A stretch of DNA of 64,000 nucleotides from Halieaceae bacterium MED-G27 (lineage in GTDB: Bacteria; Pseudomonadota; Gammaproteobacteria; Pseudomonadales; Halieaceae). Shown here one piece after another: positions 16,578-25,486 of this stretch (the first letter of the stretch is position 1; every line of letters begins with the position of its first letter). A program made the position numbers and the translations under genes. The notes under the pieces were generated by a model. It saw nothing but the letters and a program-made list of their open reading frames with translations. It made no database searches and was not told the origin of the DNA. The stretch is taken from positions 59,520 to 123,519 of the forward strand of contig NTKA01000001.1 of NCBI GenBank assembly GCA_002456975.1, in the 5' to 3' direction.

Positions 16578-18245
16578 ATGAGCGAAACGATTGAACTCAA
16601 AGGTCAGTACGAAGCCGCGACCGTGTACTCAAATGAGCCAGTTGTTGCGGTGCGAGATAATGTGATCTCGCCTATCGAATGCCTCTATCTCATCGAACTG
16701 GCGAAACCTCACATCAAGCGCGCCGGTGTTGTACTCGATGATGGGTATCGCGAGAGCGATGGGCGGACAGGTTCGAACCATTGGCTGAAATATGAGGAAG
16801 ACGATGTCGTCAAATCGATCGGTCAGCGACTTGCCGATATTGTTGGCTTACCGCTGACCAACGCGGAATCGATGCAAATCATCCACTACGGCCCCACCCA
16901 GGAGTATCGACCCCATTTCGATGCATTCAACCTAAGTCAGCCGCGGGGTCAGCGGGCCGCAAAGTGGGGTGGACAACGCTTGGTGACGGCTTTGGTCTAC
17001 CTGAATCAGCCCGAAAGTGGTGGCAGTACCGAATTCCCCAAGCTCGGGATCAAGGTCCCAGCACTACCCGGCCGCATGGTGATCTTTCACAACACCGACG
17101 AGGACATGAGTGGCCCGCACCCCCTCAGCCTGCACGCAGGCATGCCCGTCGAGGCCGGTGAAAAATGGGCCTTCAACCTGTGGTTTCGCCACGGCGAGAC
17201 GAGCAAGTCCTATTCGATCACTGCAGACGACGATCTTCCGAAGGTCAAGTTCTCTACTGGCGCGGCTGCAAAAGCGCAATCACCGACGTTAGCCGATCCA
17301 TCCACGCACTCAGATGTCCCCAATCGGCTGACCGTGATTAGTAATCGCGCTGAAGGCCTATGGCAAGAAGCGGTCGCCAACCTCAAGCGCCGACACGGTG
17401 ACAGCCTTGAAGCCGCCCACGTCAGCTACTGGGATAGTTACGGTAATAACGAGGCCCCTGAGGCACCGACGGGATTTTCAGCGCCGATCTACAGCACCGC
17501 TAGTCGAAGCGTCCTGAATCCGCTGTCTGATCAACGAGAGTTTTCGCGCTTATTGAAACAAACCGGATGTGCCTCGATCGCACCCGCAACGTACGAATCG
17601 ATCGAGGACGTCAAAACCACTCAACCCGACCCTCAGCAACTCTGGTTTATTAAGTCGCGCATGCGATCAGCCAAGGACAACACACTCTGCGTGCCAACGG
17701 CAGTGCTACTCGCAGCCTCACTGCCGGCTAATCACGTAGTTCAAGCAGGTGTTAGCAATATTGAGCTCATAGCGAATCGTAAGTTCACTTACCGCTGCTA
17801 CCTCGTCATGGTGGATGGCTGCTTACACGCCTTCCAAAATGGCGTCGTTTTCGTCCACGGCGCACCCTATGTGCCCACACAGGCCGACTTTACAAGTCAG
17901 GTTGATAACAAAAGCTATCGCGAGCCCGATTCGGGTATCGATGTATTGCCCATGACTGACACTGAACATGCGGAGGCGCTGCTTGCTGGTACTGCTTCGC
18001 TGGCCAAAGCTATGCAGCCCGCATTGTTGGCTCTCAGCAATGAATGCAAAGGCCAGAAATTCGCCATTTTAGGGCTCGATACCTTGTTAAAGCGGGACGG
18101 TCAGCTATCACTCATCCGCGTGCATTCATTCCCGAACTTCGTTATGACCCGGGACATAAACGATGCGGTTCATTTGCCGTTATTTGAAAATATCCTCAAG
18201 TTAATGGTGGGGCGTAACTCCGATTTACTCACCCCACTCCAGTAA
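16578..18245 (+). CDS. prolyl-4-hydroxylase-like dioxygenase fused to tubulin-tyrosine-ligase-like (ATP-grasp) domain
   Basis: A 555-residue two-domain protein. Residues ~20-205 form a 2-oxoglutarate/Fe(II) dioxygenase of prolyl-4-hydroxylase type: iron ligands H113-x-D115 (RPHFDAF) and H186 (SLHAG), oxoglutarate lysine K196 (GEKWAFNLWFR), and WGGQRLVTALVYLN. Residues ~250-545 resemble a TTL/ATP-grasp ligase: LWFIKSR (355-361), RKFTYRCYLVMVDG (401-414) and FAILGLDTLLKRDG (495-508). The expected metal-binding LIEVN reads LIRVH (R514, H516), so ligase chemistry is doubtful. ATG 16578 is chosen because upstream sequence overlaps lysR. Substrate is unknown; a modified peptide or protein is plausible (inference). 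Confidence 0.75.
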   Translation: MSETIELKGQYEAATVYSNEPVVAVRDNVISPIECLYLIELAKPHIKRAGVVLDDGYRESDGRTGSNHWLKYEEDDVVKSIGQRLADIVGLPLTNAESMQIIHYGPTQEYRPHFDAFNLSQPRGQRAAKWGGQRLVTALVYLNQPESGGSTEFPKLGIKVPALPGRMVIFHNTDEDMSGPHPLSLHAGMPVEAGEKWAFNLWFRHGETSKSYSITADDDLPKVKFSTGAAAKAQSPTLADPSTHSDVPNRLTVISNRAEGLWQEAVANLKRRHGDSLEAAHVSYWDSYGNNEAPEAPTGFSAPIYSTASRSVLNPLSDQREFSRLLKQTGCASIAPATYESIEDVKTTQPDPQQLWFIKSRMRSAKDNTLCVPTAVLLAASLPANHVVQAGVSNIELIANRKFTYRCYLVMVDGCLHAFQNGVVFVHGAPYVPTQADFTSQVDNKSYREPDSGIDVLPMTDTEHAEALLAGTASLAKAMQPALLALSNECKGQKFAILGLDTLLKRDGQLSLIRVHSFPNFVMTRDINDAVHLPLFENILKLMVGRNSDLLTPLQ

Positions 18246-18519
18246 AACGGGCATAGGCCAACTCTTTAGTCTGTCACCCGACAAAGGACTCGATGACCTA
18301 CCATCGCATGTGCTCTACCACACGCGCTAATCGACTGCGGCTGGCACACAGGCAGTGAGCTCGTGTCGCGGTTTACGACAGCGGCCGGATCATAAAAATT
18401 CCATATACCCCAGCGTCTAATCATCCATGAAAGTTATAGCGGTCATTAATACCGAGCCGTTCAGCTGACTCAGAAAGAGCACCACAATAGCGCTTTTCTA
18501 TCATCGGTAGTGTGCTGCT
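18246..18519. other. intergenic region before glcB with two small hairpins
   Basis: 274 bases without a recognisable gene. Two short inverted repeats are visible. The first is CGCATGTG/CACACGCG at 18305-18326 (one mismatch, 6-base loop). The second is TGTCG/CGACA at 18364-18380. Neither is followed by a T-run, so they are not obvious terminators. The stretch presumably holds the glcB promoter, but I could not assign -35/-10 boxes with confidence. Confidence 0.4.
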
Positions 18520-20703
18520 ATGACTAAACGTATCGAATGCTCAGGCTTGCAGGTGGATCCTGTGATTCATGCCCTACTCGAACAGGAAATCGTTCCTGGC
18601 TCTGGTCTCAGCGCCGATCAATTTTGGCAGGCTCTCGCGGACATCGTTGAGCGGTTTACGCCGAGAAATCGGGAGCTTTTAGGCATCAGAGACTCGATGC
18701 AAGCCAAGATCGATGATTGGCACCGCGCCAACCCGGGTCCTGATTACGACCGAAGCGCATACAAATTATTTTTGGAAGAAATCGGCTATCTCCTACCACA
18801 GCCTGAGCCATTCAACGTTGTCACACAGAATGTCGATCCAGAAATCGCTCAAGTCGCGGGACCGCAACTGGTAGTTCCCGTCATGAACGCGCGCTATGCG
18901 CTCAACGCTGCTAACGCCCGCTGGGGTAGTCTCTATGATGCGCTGTACGGTACCGATGTCATCTCAGAAGAAGACGGCGCAGAGCGAGCTGGGAGATATA
19001 ACCCTGTCCGCGGCGATAAGGTTATTGCTTGGGCGCGTGGCTTCCTCGACAAACACTTCCCGCTGACCCATGGCAGCCATAACAAGGCAGCGCAATACGC
19101 AGTGCTCGATGGCGGCCTAGTGATTAATCAGATCGATGGCAGTTTGAGTATGCTAGCAACGCCTGATCAGTTCGCAGGTTACATGGGTGATGCCGATGAT
19201 CCTAGCGGCGTGCTCTTCAAGCACAACGGCCTCCACGTGGAGATCCAGATCGATCGCGAGCACTCGGTGGGCAGTACCGATGCTGCCGGTGTAAAAGATG
19301 TTTACCTCGAGTCTGCCTTGACCACGATTCAGGATTGCGAAGACTCGGTCGCCGCCGTCGATGCCGCTGATAAGGCTGTGGTCTATCGAAACTGGCTGGG
19401 TCTGATGAAAGGCGATCTCGAAGAGAGCGTTAACAAAGGCGGCAGCACGCTTACACGCACCTTAAATCCAGATCGCGAGTTCATTGACGCAAATGGCGAG
19501 ACCTTCAGCTTGCCTGGGCGCAGTGTCATGTTCGTCCGCAATGTAGGGCATTTGATGACCAACCCAGCCATTCTCGACAGCGACGGCGATGAGATATTTG
19601 AAGGCATCATGGACGCGCTGTTCACCACCGCGTGCTCACTTCACGATATTCGTGGCGATGGCGCGCTCAAAAACTCCAAGACGGGCTCGATTTACATTGT
19701 TAAACCAAAGATGCATGGGCCGGATGAGGTGAGCTTTACCGACGACTTGTTTGCGGCCGTAGAAAATGCATTCCAGCTCCCCAAGAACACCCTGAAAATG
19801 GGGATCATGGACGAAGAGCGACGAACCACGGTTAACCTCGCCGAGTGTATCCGCCGAGCCTGCAATCGGGTGGTGTTCATCAACACCGGCTTCCTGGATC
19901 GCACCGGTGATGAAATCCACACCAGCATGCATGCCGGCCCAATGATGCCCAAGACCCGAATGAAAGAAGCGCTCTGGATCAATGCTTACGAAGACTGGAA
20001 TGTTGATGTTGGCCTCGCGAGTGGCCTTCGCGGGCGAGCCCAAATTGGGAAAGGCATGTGGGCCATGCCTGACCTCATGAAGGCTATGATCGATGCCAAA
20101 CTGGGTCATCCCACAGCGGGTGCGAATTGCGCTTGGGTGCCATCACCCACCGCCGCCACCTTGCATGCTACCCACTATCACGATGTGAATGTTCAGTTAG
20201 TTCAGGCAGAACTCGAAGGCAATGCTCGACGCCAAGTCGAGGACATACTTGATATACCTCTTTACGACTGCAGCACATTGTCGGCCGACGACATCGAGCG
20301 CGAGCTCGACAATAACGCTCAAGGTATTCTGGGTTATGTCGTGCGCTGGGTAGATCAAGGCGTTGGATGCTCAAAAGTGCCTGATATCAATAACGTGGGA
20401 CTAATGGAAGACCGAGCCACGCTCCGAATTTCGAGCCAGCACGTTGCCAACTGGTTGCATCATGGCATTATCACAGAATCGCAGGTCTCAGCCTCACTAA
20501 CCAAAATGGCAAAGGTGGTAGACGAGCAAAATGTCATTGACTCCAGCTACCGACCACTTATCGCTGCAGATAAACCGAGCTTAGCGTTTGAGGCTGCCTT
20601 GTCCTTAGTGACTGATGGCGTGGTAGAATCAAGTGGCTACACAGAACCTTGTCTGCACAGAATGCGACAACTATTTAAATCAAACGACAGCAGTTCGAAC
20701 TAA
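18520..20703 (+). CDS. glcB: malate synthase G
   Basis: A 727-residue monomeric malate synthase that condenses glyoxylate and acetyl-CoA to malate (glyoxylate shunt and glycolate use). Length matches isoform G (~720) rather than A (~530). Family sequences include [86 protein letters not shown] and [21 protein letters not shown]. It stands alone between the hydroxylase fusion gene and pilA; no isocitrate lyase is in the window. Confidence 0.97.
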   Translation: MTKRIECSGLQVDPVIHALLEQEIVPGSGLSADQFWQALADIVERFTPRNRELLGIRDSMQAKIDDWHRANPGPDYDRSAYKLFLEEIGYLLPQPEPFNVVTQNVDPEIAQVAGPQLVVPVMNARYALNAANARWGSLYDALYGTDVISEEDGAERAGRYNPVRGDKVIAWARGFLDKHFPLTHGSHNKAAQYAVLDGGLVINQIDGSLSMLATPDQFAGYMGDADDPSGVLFKHNGLHVEIQIDREHSVGSTDAAGVKDVYLESALTTIQDCEDSVAAVDAADKAVVYRNWLGLMKGDLEESVNKGGSTLTRTLNPDREFIDANGETFSLPGRSVMFVRNVGHLMTNPAILDSDGDEIFEGIMDALFTTACSLHDIRGDGALKNSKTGSIYIVKPKMHGPDEVSFTDDLFAAVENAFQLPKNTLKMGIMDEERRTTVNLAECIRRACNRVVFINTGFLDRTGDEIHTSMHAGPMMPKTRMKEALWINAYEDWNVDVGLASGLRGRAQIGKGMWAMPDLMKAMIDAKLGHPTAGANCAWVPSPTAATLHATHYHDVNVQLVQAELEGNARRQVEDILDIPLYDCSTLSADDIERELDNNAQGILGYVVRWVDQGVGCSKVPDINNVGLMEDRATLRISSQHVANWLHHGIITESQVSASLTKMAKVVDEQNVIDSSYRPLIAADKPSLAFEAALSLVTDGVVESSGYTEPCLHRMRQLFKSNDSSSN

Positions 20704-20727
20704 GTCTCTCAAGCCCTTTTTTGACCT

Positions 20728-20782
20728 CTGCAAACCATCGCCCACAACTGACAAAATCTGTCACTATCTGCCAAAATCTGCG
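20728..20782 (+). repeat. 10-bp phased CTG direct repeats upstream of pilA (candidate activator-binding array)
   Basis: CTGAC, CTGTC, CTGCC and CTGCG begin at 20748, 20758, 20768 and 20778, exactly 10 bases apart; two of the spacers are AAAAT and one is ACTAT. A further CTG in the same phase starts at 20728. The array lies ~145-180 bases upstream of the putative sigma54 promoter, as expected for an enhancer. It resembles the (C/G)TGTC repeats bound by PilR before Pseudomonas pilA. Function is inferred. Confidence 0.55.
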
Positions 20783-20924
20783 CTAGCGATCTCTTAGTCG
20801 CCAATCTTAGGCTCGCGATCATTCGGAGCCTCAGTCCTATTTAACTAAGCTAATGATGCAATAAGCGCGAAAATGGGGTTTTTAAGAAGCGAATTGTGCT
20901 TTTTTAGACGACCTCGCTAGACAT

Positions 20925-20940
20925 TGGCATGGCACATGCA
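20925..20940 (+). promoter_or_regulatory. putative sigma54 (-24/-12) promoter of pilA
   Basis: TGGCAT-GGCAC-ATGCA matches the sigma54 consensus TGGCAC-N5-TTGCA with the invariant GG (20926-20927) and GC (20938-20939) exactly 12 bases apart. Transcription would start near 20951, about 36 bases before the pilA ATG, leaving room for the AAAAGGAG ribosome site. pilA is sigma54-dependent in Pseudomonas, which supports the reading. Confidence 0.7.
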
Positions 20941-20986
20941 AGGTAGTGAGTGGCGGGCACATCACTCAGCCCGAAAAGGAGAAAAA

Positions 20987-21427
20987 ATGTCAATTCAAAG
21001 TCTAGCCAAAAGATCAGAGCAAGATGGCTTCACCCTTATCGAGTTAATGATTGTAATTGCAATAGTTGGTAGCCTGGTGGCGGTAGCTCTGCCCTCTTAC
21101 ACCAATTACACAAAGAGGGCAAAGTTCGCAGAAGTTATCAACGCCACCCAAGCGGTTCGTGGCGCCATAGACTCTTGTTACCAAATCGGTGGTGCTATCG
21201 CATCATGTGATGCCGTCGACGATATTAACGTCAGCATTCTGGTCGGTGACACGGTTGAAGGCACATTCGTCTCAACGCTCGCGGTAACAGAAAACACGGC
21301 GGTGATTACAGCCACGGGTACAAGTGACGTAGACGGGGCGACTTATATCCTTACCCCTACCGCGGCCAACAATACGCTCACTTGGGCAGTAACAGGCACC
21401 TGCTCGGCAACCTACGGACTTTGCTAA
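20987..21427 (+). CDS. pilA: type IV major pilin PilA
   Basis: A 146-residue type IVa pilin. A short positively charged leader ends in DG, then the mature FTLIELMIVIAIVGSLVAVALP helix with Glu5, the class hallmark cleaved and methylated by PilD. Four cysteines (64, 74, 139, 146) include the last residue, so a very short C-terminal disulfide loop is possible. The ATG at 20987 is preferred over the ORF-track start because AAAAGGAG precedes it and the leader length is right. A sigma54-type promoter lies upstream and a strong terminator downstream, so it is a single-gene transcript ahead of pilBCD. Confidence 0.95.
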   Translation: MSIQSLAKRSEQDGFTLIELMIVIAIVGSLVAVALPSYTNYTKRAKFAEVINATQAVRGAIDSCYQIGGAIASCDAVDDINVSILVGDTVEGTFVSTLAVTENTAVITATGTSDVDGATYILTPTAANNTLTWAVTGTCSATYGLC

Positions 21428-21500
21428 GTAGTAAACTTGAGCAGAAAGGAAAGTTAGGTTGGCTGAGCAAAAGCACCTCAGCCGGCTTCGCCTCATTTCA

Positions 21501-21533
21501 AAACCTCGGACAATTGTTTCCGAGGTTTTTTTT
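21501..21533 (+). terminator. Rho-independent terminator after pilA
   Basis: A 10-base perfect stem AAACCTCGGA / TCCGAGGTTT (21501-21510 and 21519-21528) with an 8-base loop and an eight-T run follows pilA by ~75 bases. It should separate the abundant pilA message from pilBCD. Confidence 0.92.
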
Positions 21534-21626
21534 ATCAATGTGCACCTATGATAATGTAGGCCTGCGAGTAAATAGGCCGCAAAGCAGGTTAGGCTTGAGG
21601 CAATCGATCAGGTTAAAACGCTTACG

Positions 21627-23363
21627 ATGAACTCCAAAGCAACGACTGATACGGCGCAAATTTCTTACTCGGGACTTTCTCAGCGCCTGGTCAGTGAACA
21701 GTTATTGTCTGCCGCGAGTGCGGCTGAGATTGTCAAAACAGCCAGGGAATCTGGCGTCACCCTAGTAGAAGAACTCGTTCAGTCAGGTCACGTCCCCAGT
21801 CAGCCGCTAGCCCGCCTTGTCTCTGAAGAATACGGCGTACCCATGTTTAATCTTGATCAAATGGTGCCCGAAGAGTTCGCCACTCATTTAGTACCGGCAA
21901 GCCTAATCCGAAAACATCGTTCGCTACCTTTATTCAGACGGGGTAATCGTCTTTTCATTGCTTTATCGGATCCGACTAACAAACCCGCAGTGGACGAATT
22001 TAAGTTTGCAACGGGCATTGCGACCGAAACGATCGTCGTCGATCACGAGCAACTTGGCCGAGTCATTGACGATGTGATCGCTAAGCAAGATGAAGTATTC
22101 GATGGCGATATCGAGGACTTCACCTCTGCTGAAGACTTTCTTCCTGACATGGATGTCGAGGACGAGGCCGAAGAGCTTGATCTTAATTCGCTGGCTGACG
22201 ACGCGCCCATCGTAAAGTTTGTAAACAAAGTTTTATTCGACGCCATCAAGATGGCGGCCTCCGATATTCATTTCGAGCCATACGAAAAGGAGTACCGAAT
22301 TAGAATACGCTCGGACGGCATTTTGCGTGAGGTAGTGCGTCCACCGAAGGGCTTATCACCCCGCCTTGCGGCCCGCCTAAAGGTCATGGCCCGTTTAGAC
22401 ATCTCCGAGCGCCGCGCCCCTCAAGATGGTCGAATTCAACTGAAGCTATCAAAGAATCGATCGATCGATTTTCGAGTCAGCACGCTCCCCACACTATTCG
22501 GGGAGAAAATTGTATTGCGAATTCTGGATCCTAACTCGGCTCGCATGGGTATCGATGCGCTGGGATACGAGGAGGATCAAAAGACACTATATCTCAGTGC
22601 ACTTGAAAAACCTCAAGGCATGATCCTGGTGACTGGGCCAACCGGTTCTGGGAAAACGGTATCGCTCTACACGGGGCTCGACATTCTGAATGAGCCCGAG
22701 CGCAACATTTCTACCGCGGAAGATCCGGTAGAAATCAACATGGAAGGCGTTAACCAGGTTCACGTTAATCCCAAAGTGGGCTTGAACTTTGCACAAGTGT
22801 TGAGGTCATTTTTGCGTCAGGATCCGGATATTTTGATGGTCGGAGAAATCCGAGACTTAGAGACCGCTGAAATCGCGGTTAAAGCAGCTCAAACAGGTCA
22901 CCTAGTCCTCTCCGCGCTGCATACCAATAGCGCGCCCGAGACCATCAATCGACTGCTCAACATGGGAATACCGGCCTACAATATCGCGTCCTCAGTATCG
23001 CTTATCATTGCGCAACGACTCGCAAGACGACTCTGTGAAAATTGCGCTGAGGATGAAACCAACGTGCCGACAGAGGCGCTTCGTGAACTTGGCTTCACTG
23101 ACGAGTTATTAGCAAATGCCACCATCAAAAAGCCCGTTGGTTGTAACCAATGTCGCAAAGGCTACAGCGGGCGAGTTGGCATCTATGAGGTTGTCGCGAT
23201 AACCAAAGAGATATCGTCGGTCATTATGGATGGCGCGAATACAACCACGCTTGAGAAGACTGCGCGGGACGCCGGCTTCTACAGCCTTAGAGCAGCAGCA
23301 CTCAAGAAATGTGCGGCGGGTATTATAGGGCTCGACGAGGTGACACGAGTCACTGTTGACTGA
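21627..23363 (+). CDS. pilB: type IV pilus assembly ATPase PilB
   Basis: A 578-residue hexameric ATPase that powers pilus extension. It has an N-terminal MshEN/T2SSE-N type domain. The ATPase domain follows with DAPIVKFVNKVLFDAIKMAA, SDIHFEPYEKEYRIRIR, Walker A GPTGSGKTVSLYTG, an Asp box and Walker B region (DPDILMVGEIRDLETAEI), and the zinc-type CENCAEDE and CNQCRKGYSGR cysteine pairs. The C-terminus matches PilB rather than GspE (YSLRAAALKKCAAGIIGLDE). Start ATG 21627. A TATGATAAT sequence upstream (21547-21555) could be its -10, but no convincing -35 is seen. Confidence 0.96.
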   Translation: MNSKATTDTAQISYSGLSQRLVSEQLLSAASAAEIVKTARESGVTLVEELVQSGHVPSQPLARLVSEEYGVPMFNLDQMVPEEFATHLVPASLIRKHRSLPLFRRGNRLFIALSDPTNKPAVDEFKFATGIATETIVVDHEQLGRVIDDVIAKQDEVFDGDIEDFTSAEDFLPDMDVEDEAEELDLNSLADDAPIVKFVNKVLFDAIKMAASDIHFEPYEKEYRIRIRSDGILREVVRPPKGLSPRLAARLKVMARLDISERRAPQDGRIQLKLSKNRSIDFRVSTLPTLFGEKIVLRILDPNSARMGIDALGYEEDQKTLYLSALEKPQGMILVTGPTGSGKTVSLYTGLDILNEPERNISTAEDPVEINMEGVNQVHVNPKVGLNFAQVLRSFLRQDPDILMVGEIRDLETAEIAVKAAQTGHLVLSALHTNSAPETINRLLNMGIPAYNIASSVSLIIAQRLARRLCENCAEDETNVPTEALRELGFTDELLANATIKKPVGCNQCRKGYSGRVGIYEVVAITKEISSVIMDGANTTTLEKTARDAGFYSLRAAALKKCAAGIIGLDEVTRVTVD

Positions 23364-23414
23364 TAGGCAATAAATTGGGTCTAGGGGAAATCTAGCTTGC
23401 AGGGGGGGGCATCG

Positions 23415-24623
23415 ATGGCGGGCAGTGAGATTACATTTGTCTGGTCTGGCAGCGACCGTACCGGCAGAAGTGCGCAGGGTGAAATAAACGCACCGAGTGT
23501 CACCATTGCTAAAGCCCAGCTTAGGCGCCAAGGCATCAAGGCAAAGAGGGTCAGAAAGAAGCCACAGCCGCTGTTTAGCTTTGGTCAGGCCATCAAGCCC
23601 GCTGATATCGCAGTCTTCACGCGTCAACTAGCGACCATGAGCAAGGCCGGTGTAACGATGGTGCAAGGAATAGATATCGTCATGGAGGGCACCGATAAAG
23701 CCCCTATGAAAGACCTCATCAGGCAAATACGAAATGATGTGTCGGGCGGCGCTCCAGTGGCACTCTCGATGAGCAAGCACGATAAGTACTTTGACGACCT
23801 GTATTGCAGCTTAATTTCCGCGGGCGAAAATTCGGGCACTTTAGAGGTCATGCTCGATCGAATTGCTATCTACAAGGAAAAAACTGAGGCGCTGAAAGCT
23901 AAGATCAAAAAGGCTTTGACGTATCCGATAGCCACCATGGTGGTTGCAGTGGTAGTTACCGGGATTTTGCTTATCAACGTAGTACCTCAATTTGCCGTGA
24001 CTTTCGAGAGCTTTGGCTCCGACCTGCCCGCGTTTACTCAGTTGGTCGTCGCCATATCAGAGTCGGTACAAGAATGGTGGTTACTAATCTTGGGGGGCAT
24101 GGGCGGCTCGATATTCTTATTCAACCGGCTGATGCGCACCTCACAGGCCTTCAGCGACAGAATCGATGCATTGTTGCTTAAGGCGCCGCTCTTTGGAGAG
24201 ATTGTTAAAGACTCGGTTATTGCGCGCTACTCAAGAACCCTATCCACTACTTTCGCCGCCGGAGTCCCCTTGGTGGAAGCGCTTGATGCCACTGCAGCAG
24301 CCTCGGGTAACGCTGTGTATGCCAGAGCCATTAAACGGATGCGAGACGATGTCACCTCGGGCTTATCGCTCTATCAGGCTACTAGAGCCTCTGGCTTGTT
24401 TCCCATGTTTTTGCTGCAAATGACTACGATAGGTGAGGAATCGGGAACCCTCGATGAAATGCTTGGGAAGGTAGCCGATCAGTTTGAACAACAAGTCGAT
24501 AATGCGGTCGATTCGATCAGCACATTAATCGAGCCACTCATCATGTCCATCTTAGGCGTTTTGATCGGTGGTCTCATGATAGCCATGTATCTGCCGATCT
24601 TTATGCTCGGCACCGTTATGTAA
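23415..24623 (+). CDS. pilC: type IV pilus inner-membrane platform protein PilC
   Basis: About 402 residues of the GspF/PilC family. Two homologous cytoplasmic domains carry the TRQLATMSKAGVTMVQGID and YSRTLSTTFAAGVPLVEALD motifs. Three hydrophobic segments (AKIKKALTYPIATMVVAVVV, WWLLILGGMGGSIFL, and the C-terminal LIEPLIMSILGVLIGGLMI) span the membrane. It anchors PilB to the pilus base. The ATG at 23415 follows a G-rich ribosome site; the TTG at 23397 in the ORF track is less likely. It ends one base before the pilD ATG. Confidence 0.96.
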   Translation: MAGSEITFVWSGSDRTGRSAQGEINAPSVTIAKAQLRRQGIKAKRVRKKPQPLFSFGQAIKPADIAVFTRQLATMSKAGVTMVQGIDIVMEGTDKAPMKDLIRQIRNDVSGGAPVALSMSKHDKYFDDLYCSLISAGENSGTLEVMLDRIAIYKEKTEALKAKIKKALTYPIATMVVAVVVTGILLINVVPQFAVTFESFGSDLPAFTQLVVAISESVQEWWLLILGGMGGSIFLFNRLMRTSQAFSDRIDALLLKAPLFGEIVKDSVIARYSRTLSTTFAAGVPLVEALDATAAASGNAVYARAIKRMRDDVTSGLSLYQATRASGLFPMFLLQMTTIGEESGTLDEMLGKVADQFEQQVDNAVDSISTLIEPLIMSILGVLIGGLMIAMYLPIFMLGTVM

Positions 24624-24624
24624 C

Positions 24625-25482
24625 ATGGACCCGCTCGAGGAATTGATCAGAGCTCAGCCGGGCCTATCGATCACACTCTTGGCTTTTGGGCTGGTGGTCG
24701 GCAGTTTTCTTAATGTTGTCATCCACCGGCTCCCCAAAATCATGGAGTCAGAATGGCGTAGAGACAGTGCAGAAATTCTGGGGCAGCCTGAGCCCGGGGA
24801 ACAGGCTCTATCTCTTGCATTCCCAGGATCCCAGTGTCCCGCCTGCGGCTGTGACATCAAGCCCTGGCACAACATCCCGGTCATTAGTTTCCTCGCCCTA
24901 CGAGGTCAGTGTGCCAACTGTAGCGCCTCGATTTCGGTCCGATATCCAATGGTCGAGGCAATAACTGCAGCCATCTGGATAGCCTGCGGCCTGGCATTTG
25001 GCGTGAGCTACGCATTGGTGGGCGCCATGATTCTTACCGCAGTGCTGATCTGCCTGACCGCGATCGATCTCGATACTCAGCTGCTCCCCGATAGCCTGAC
25101 GCTACCCCTGGTTTGGATTGGGCTTCTACTCAACCTCAGCGGCACTTACGCAACACTCGAGAGCGCCGTTTTAGGTGCAGTCGCAGGCTATCTGAGTCTG
25201 TGGTCGGTTTACTGGGGCTTTAAGCTACTCACCGGAAAGGAAGGTATGGGCTACGGTGACTTCAAGTTGCTCGCTGCCCTAGGCGCTTGGTTTGGTATGG
25301 GGGCTATCCCAACCCTAATCCTAGCCTCGTCCTTGGTAGGCGCTGTCGTCGGTATCTTGCTTATCGTTACTGGCCGTCAAGGCCGTGAAACACCTATGCC
25401 GTTTGGCCCGTTCTTAGCAGGAGCGGGCCTACTTCACCTCTTTTTCCCAAACTTGCTTGTAAGCTTGATCACTGGAGTATAG
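24625..25482 (+). CDS. pilD: prepilin leader peptidase / N-methyltransferase PilD
   Basis: A 285-residue polytopic aspartic peptidase that cleaves the leader of PilA and of type II secretion pseudopilins and methylates the new N-terminus. It has the zinc-binding cysteine quartet (CPACGCDIKPWHNIPVISFL, CANC). The two catalytic aspartates lie in AIDLDTQLLPDSL and GMGYGDFKLLAALGAW. In this organism it probably serves both pilA and the gsp system whose genes lie at the left edge. It is in the pilB-pilC-pilD-coaE string. Confidence 0.97.
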   Translation: MDPLEELIRAQPGLSITLLAFGLVVGSFLNVVIHRLPKIMESEWRRDSAEILGQPEPGEQALSLAFPGSQCPACGCDIKPWHNIPVISFLALRGQCANCSASISVRYPMVEAITAAIWIACGLAFGVSYALVGAMILTAVLICLTAIDLDTQLLPDSLTLPLVWIGLLLNLSGTYATLESAVLGAVAGYLSLWSVYWGFKLLTGKEGMGYGDFKLLAALGAWFGMGAIPTLILASSLVGAVVGILLIVTGRQGRETPMPFGPFLAGAGLLHLFFPNLLVSLITGV

Positions 25483-25486
25483 ATCG

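Noticed and set aside
19636-20109. 157-residue minus-strand ORF inside glcB
   Set aside because: Antisense shadow of malate synthase codons; no recognisable domain.
23109-23627. 172-residue minus-strand ORF across the pilB-pilC junction
   Set aside because: Overlaps two well-supported pilus genes and has no family features.
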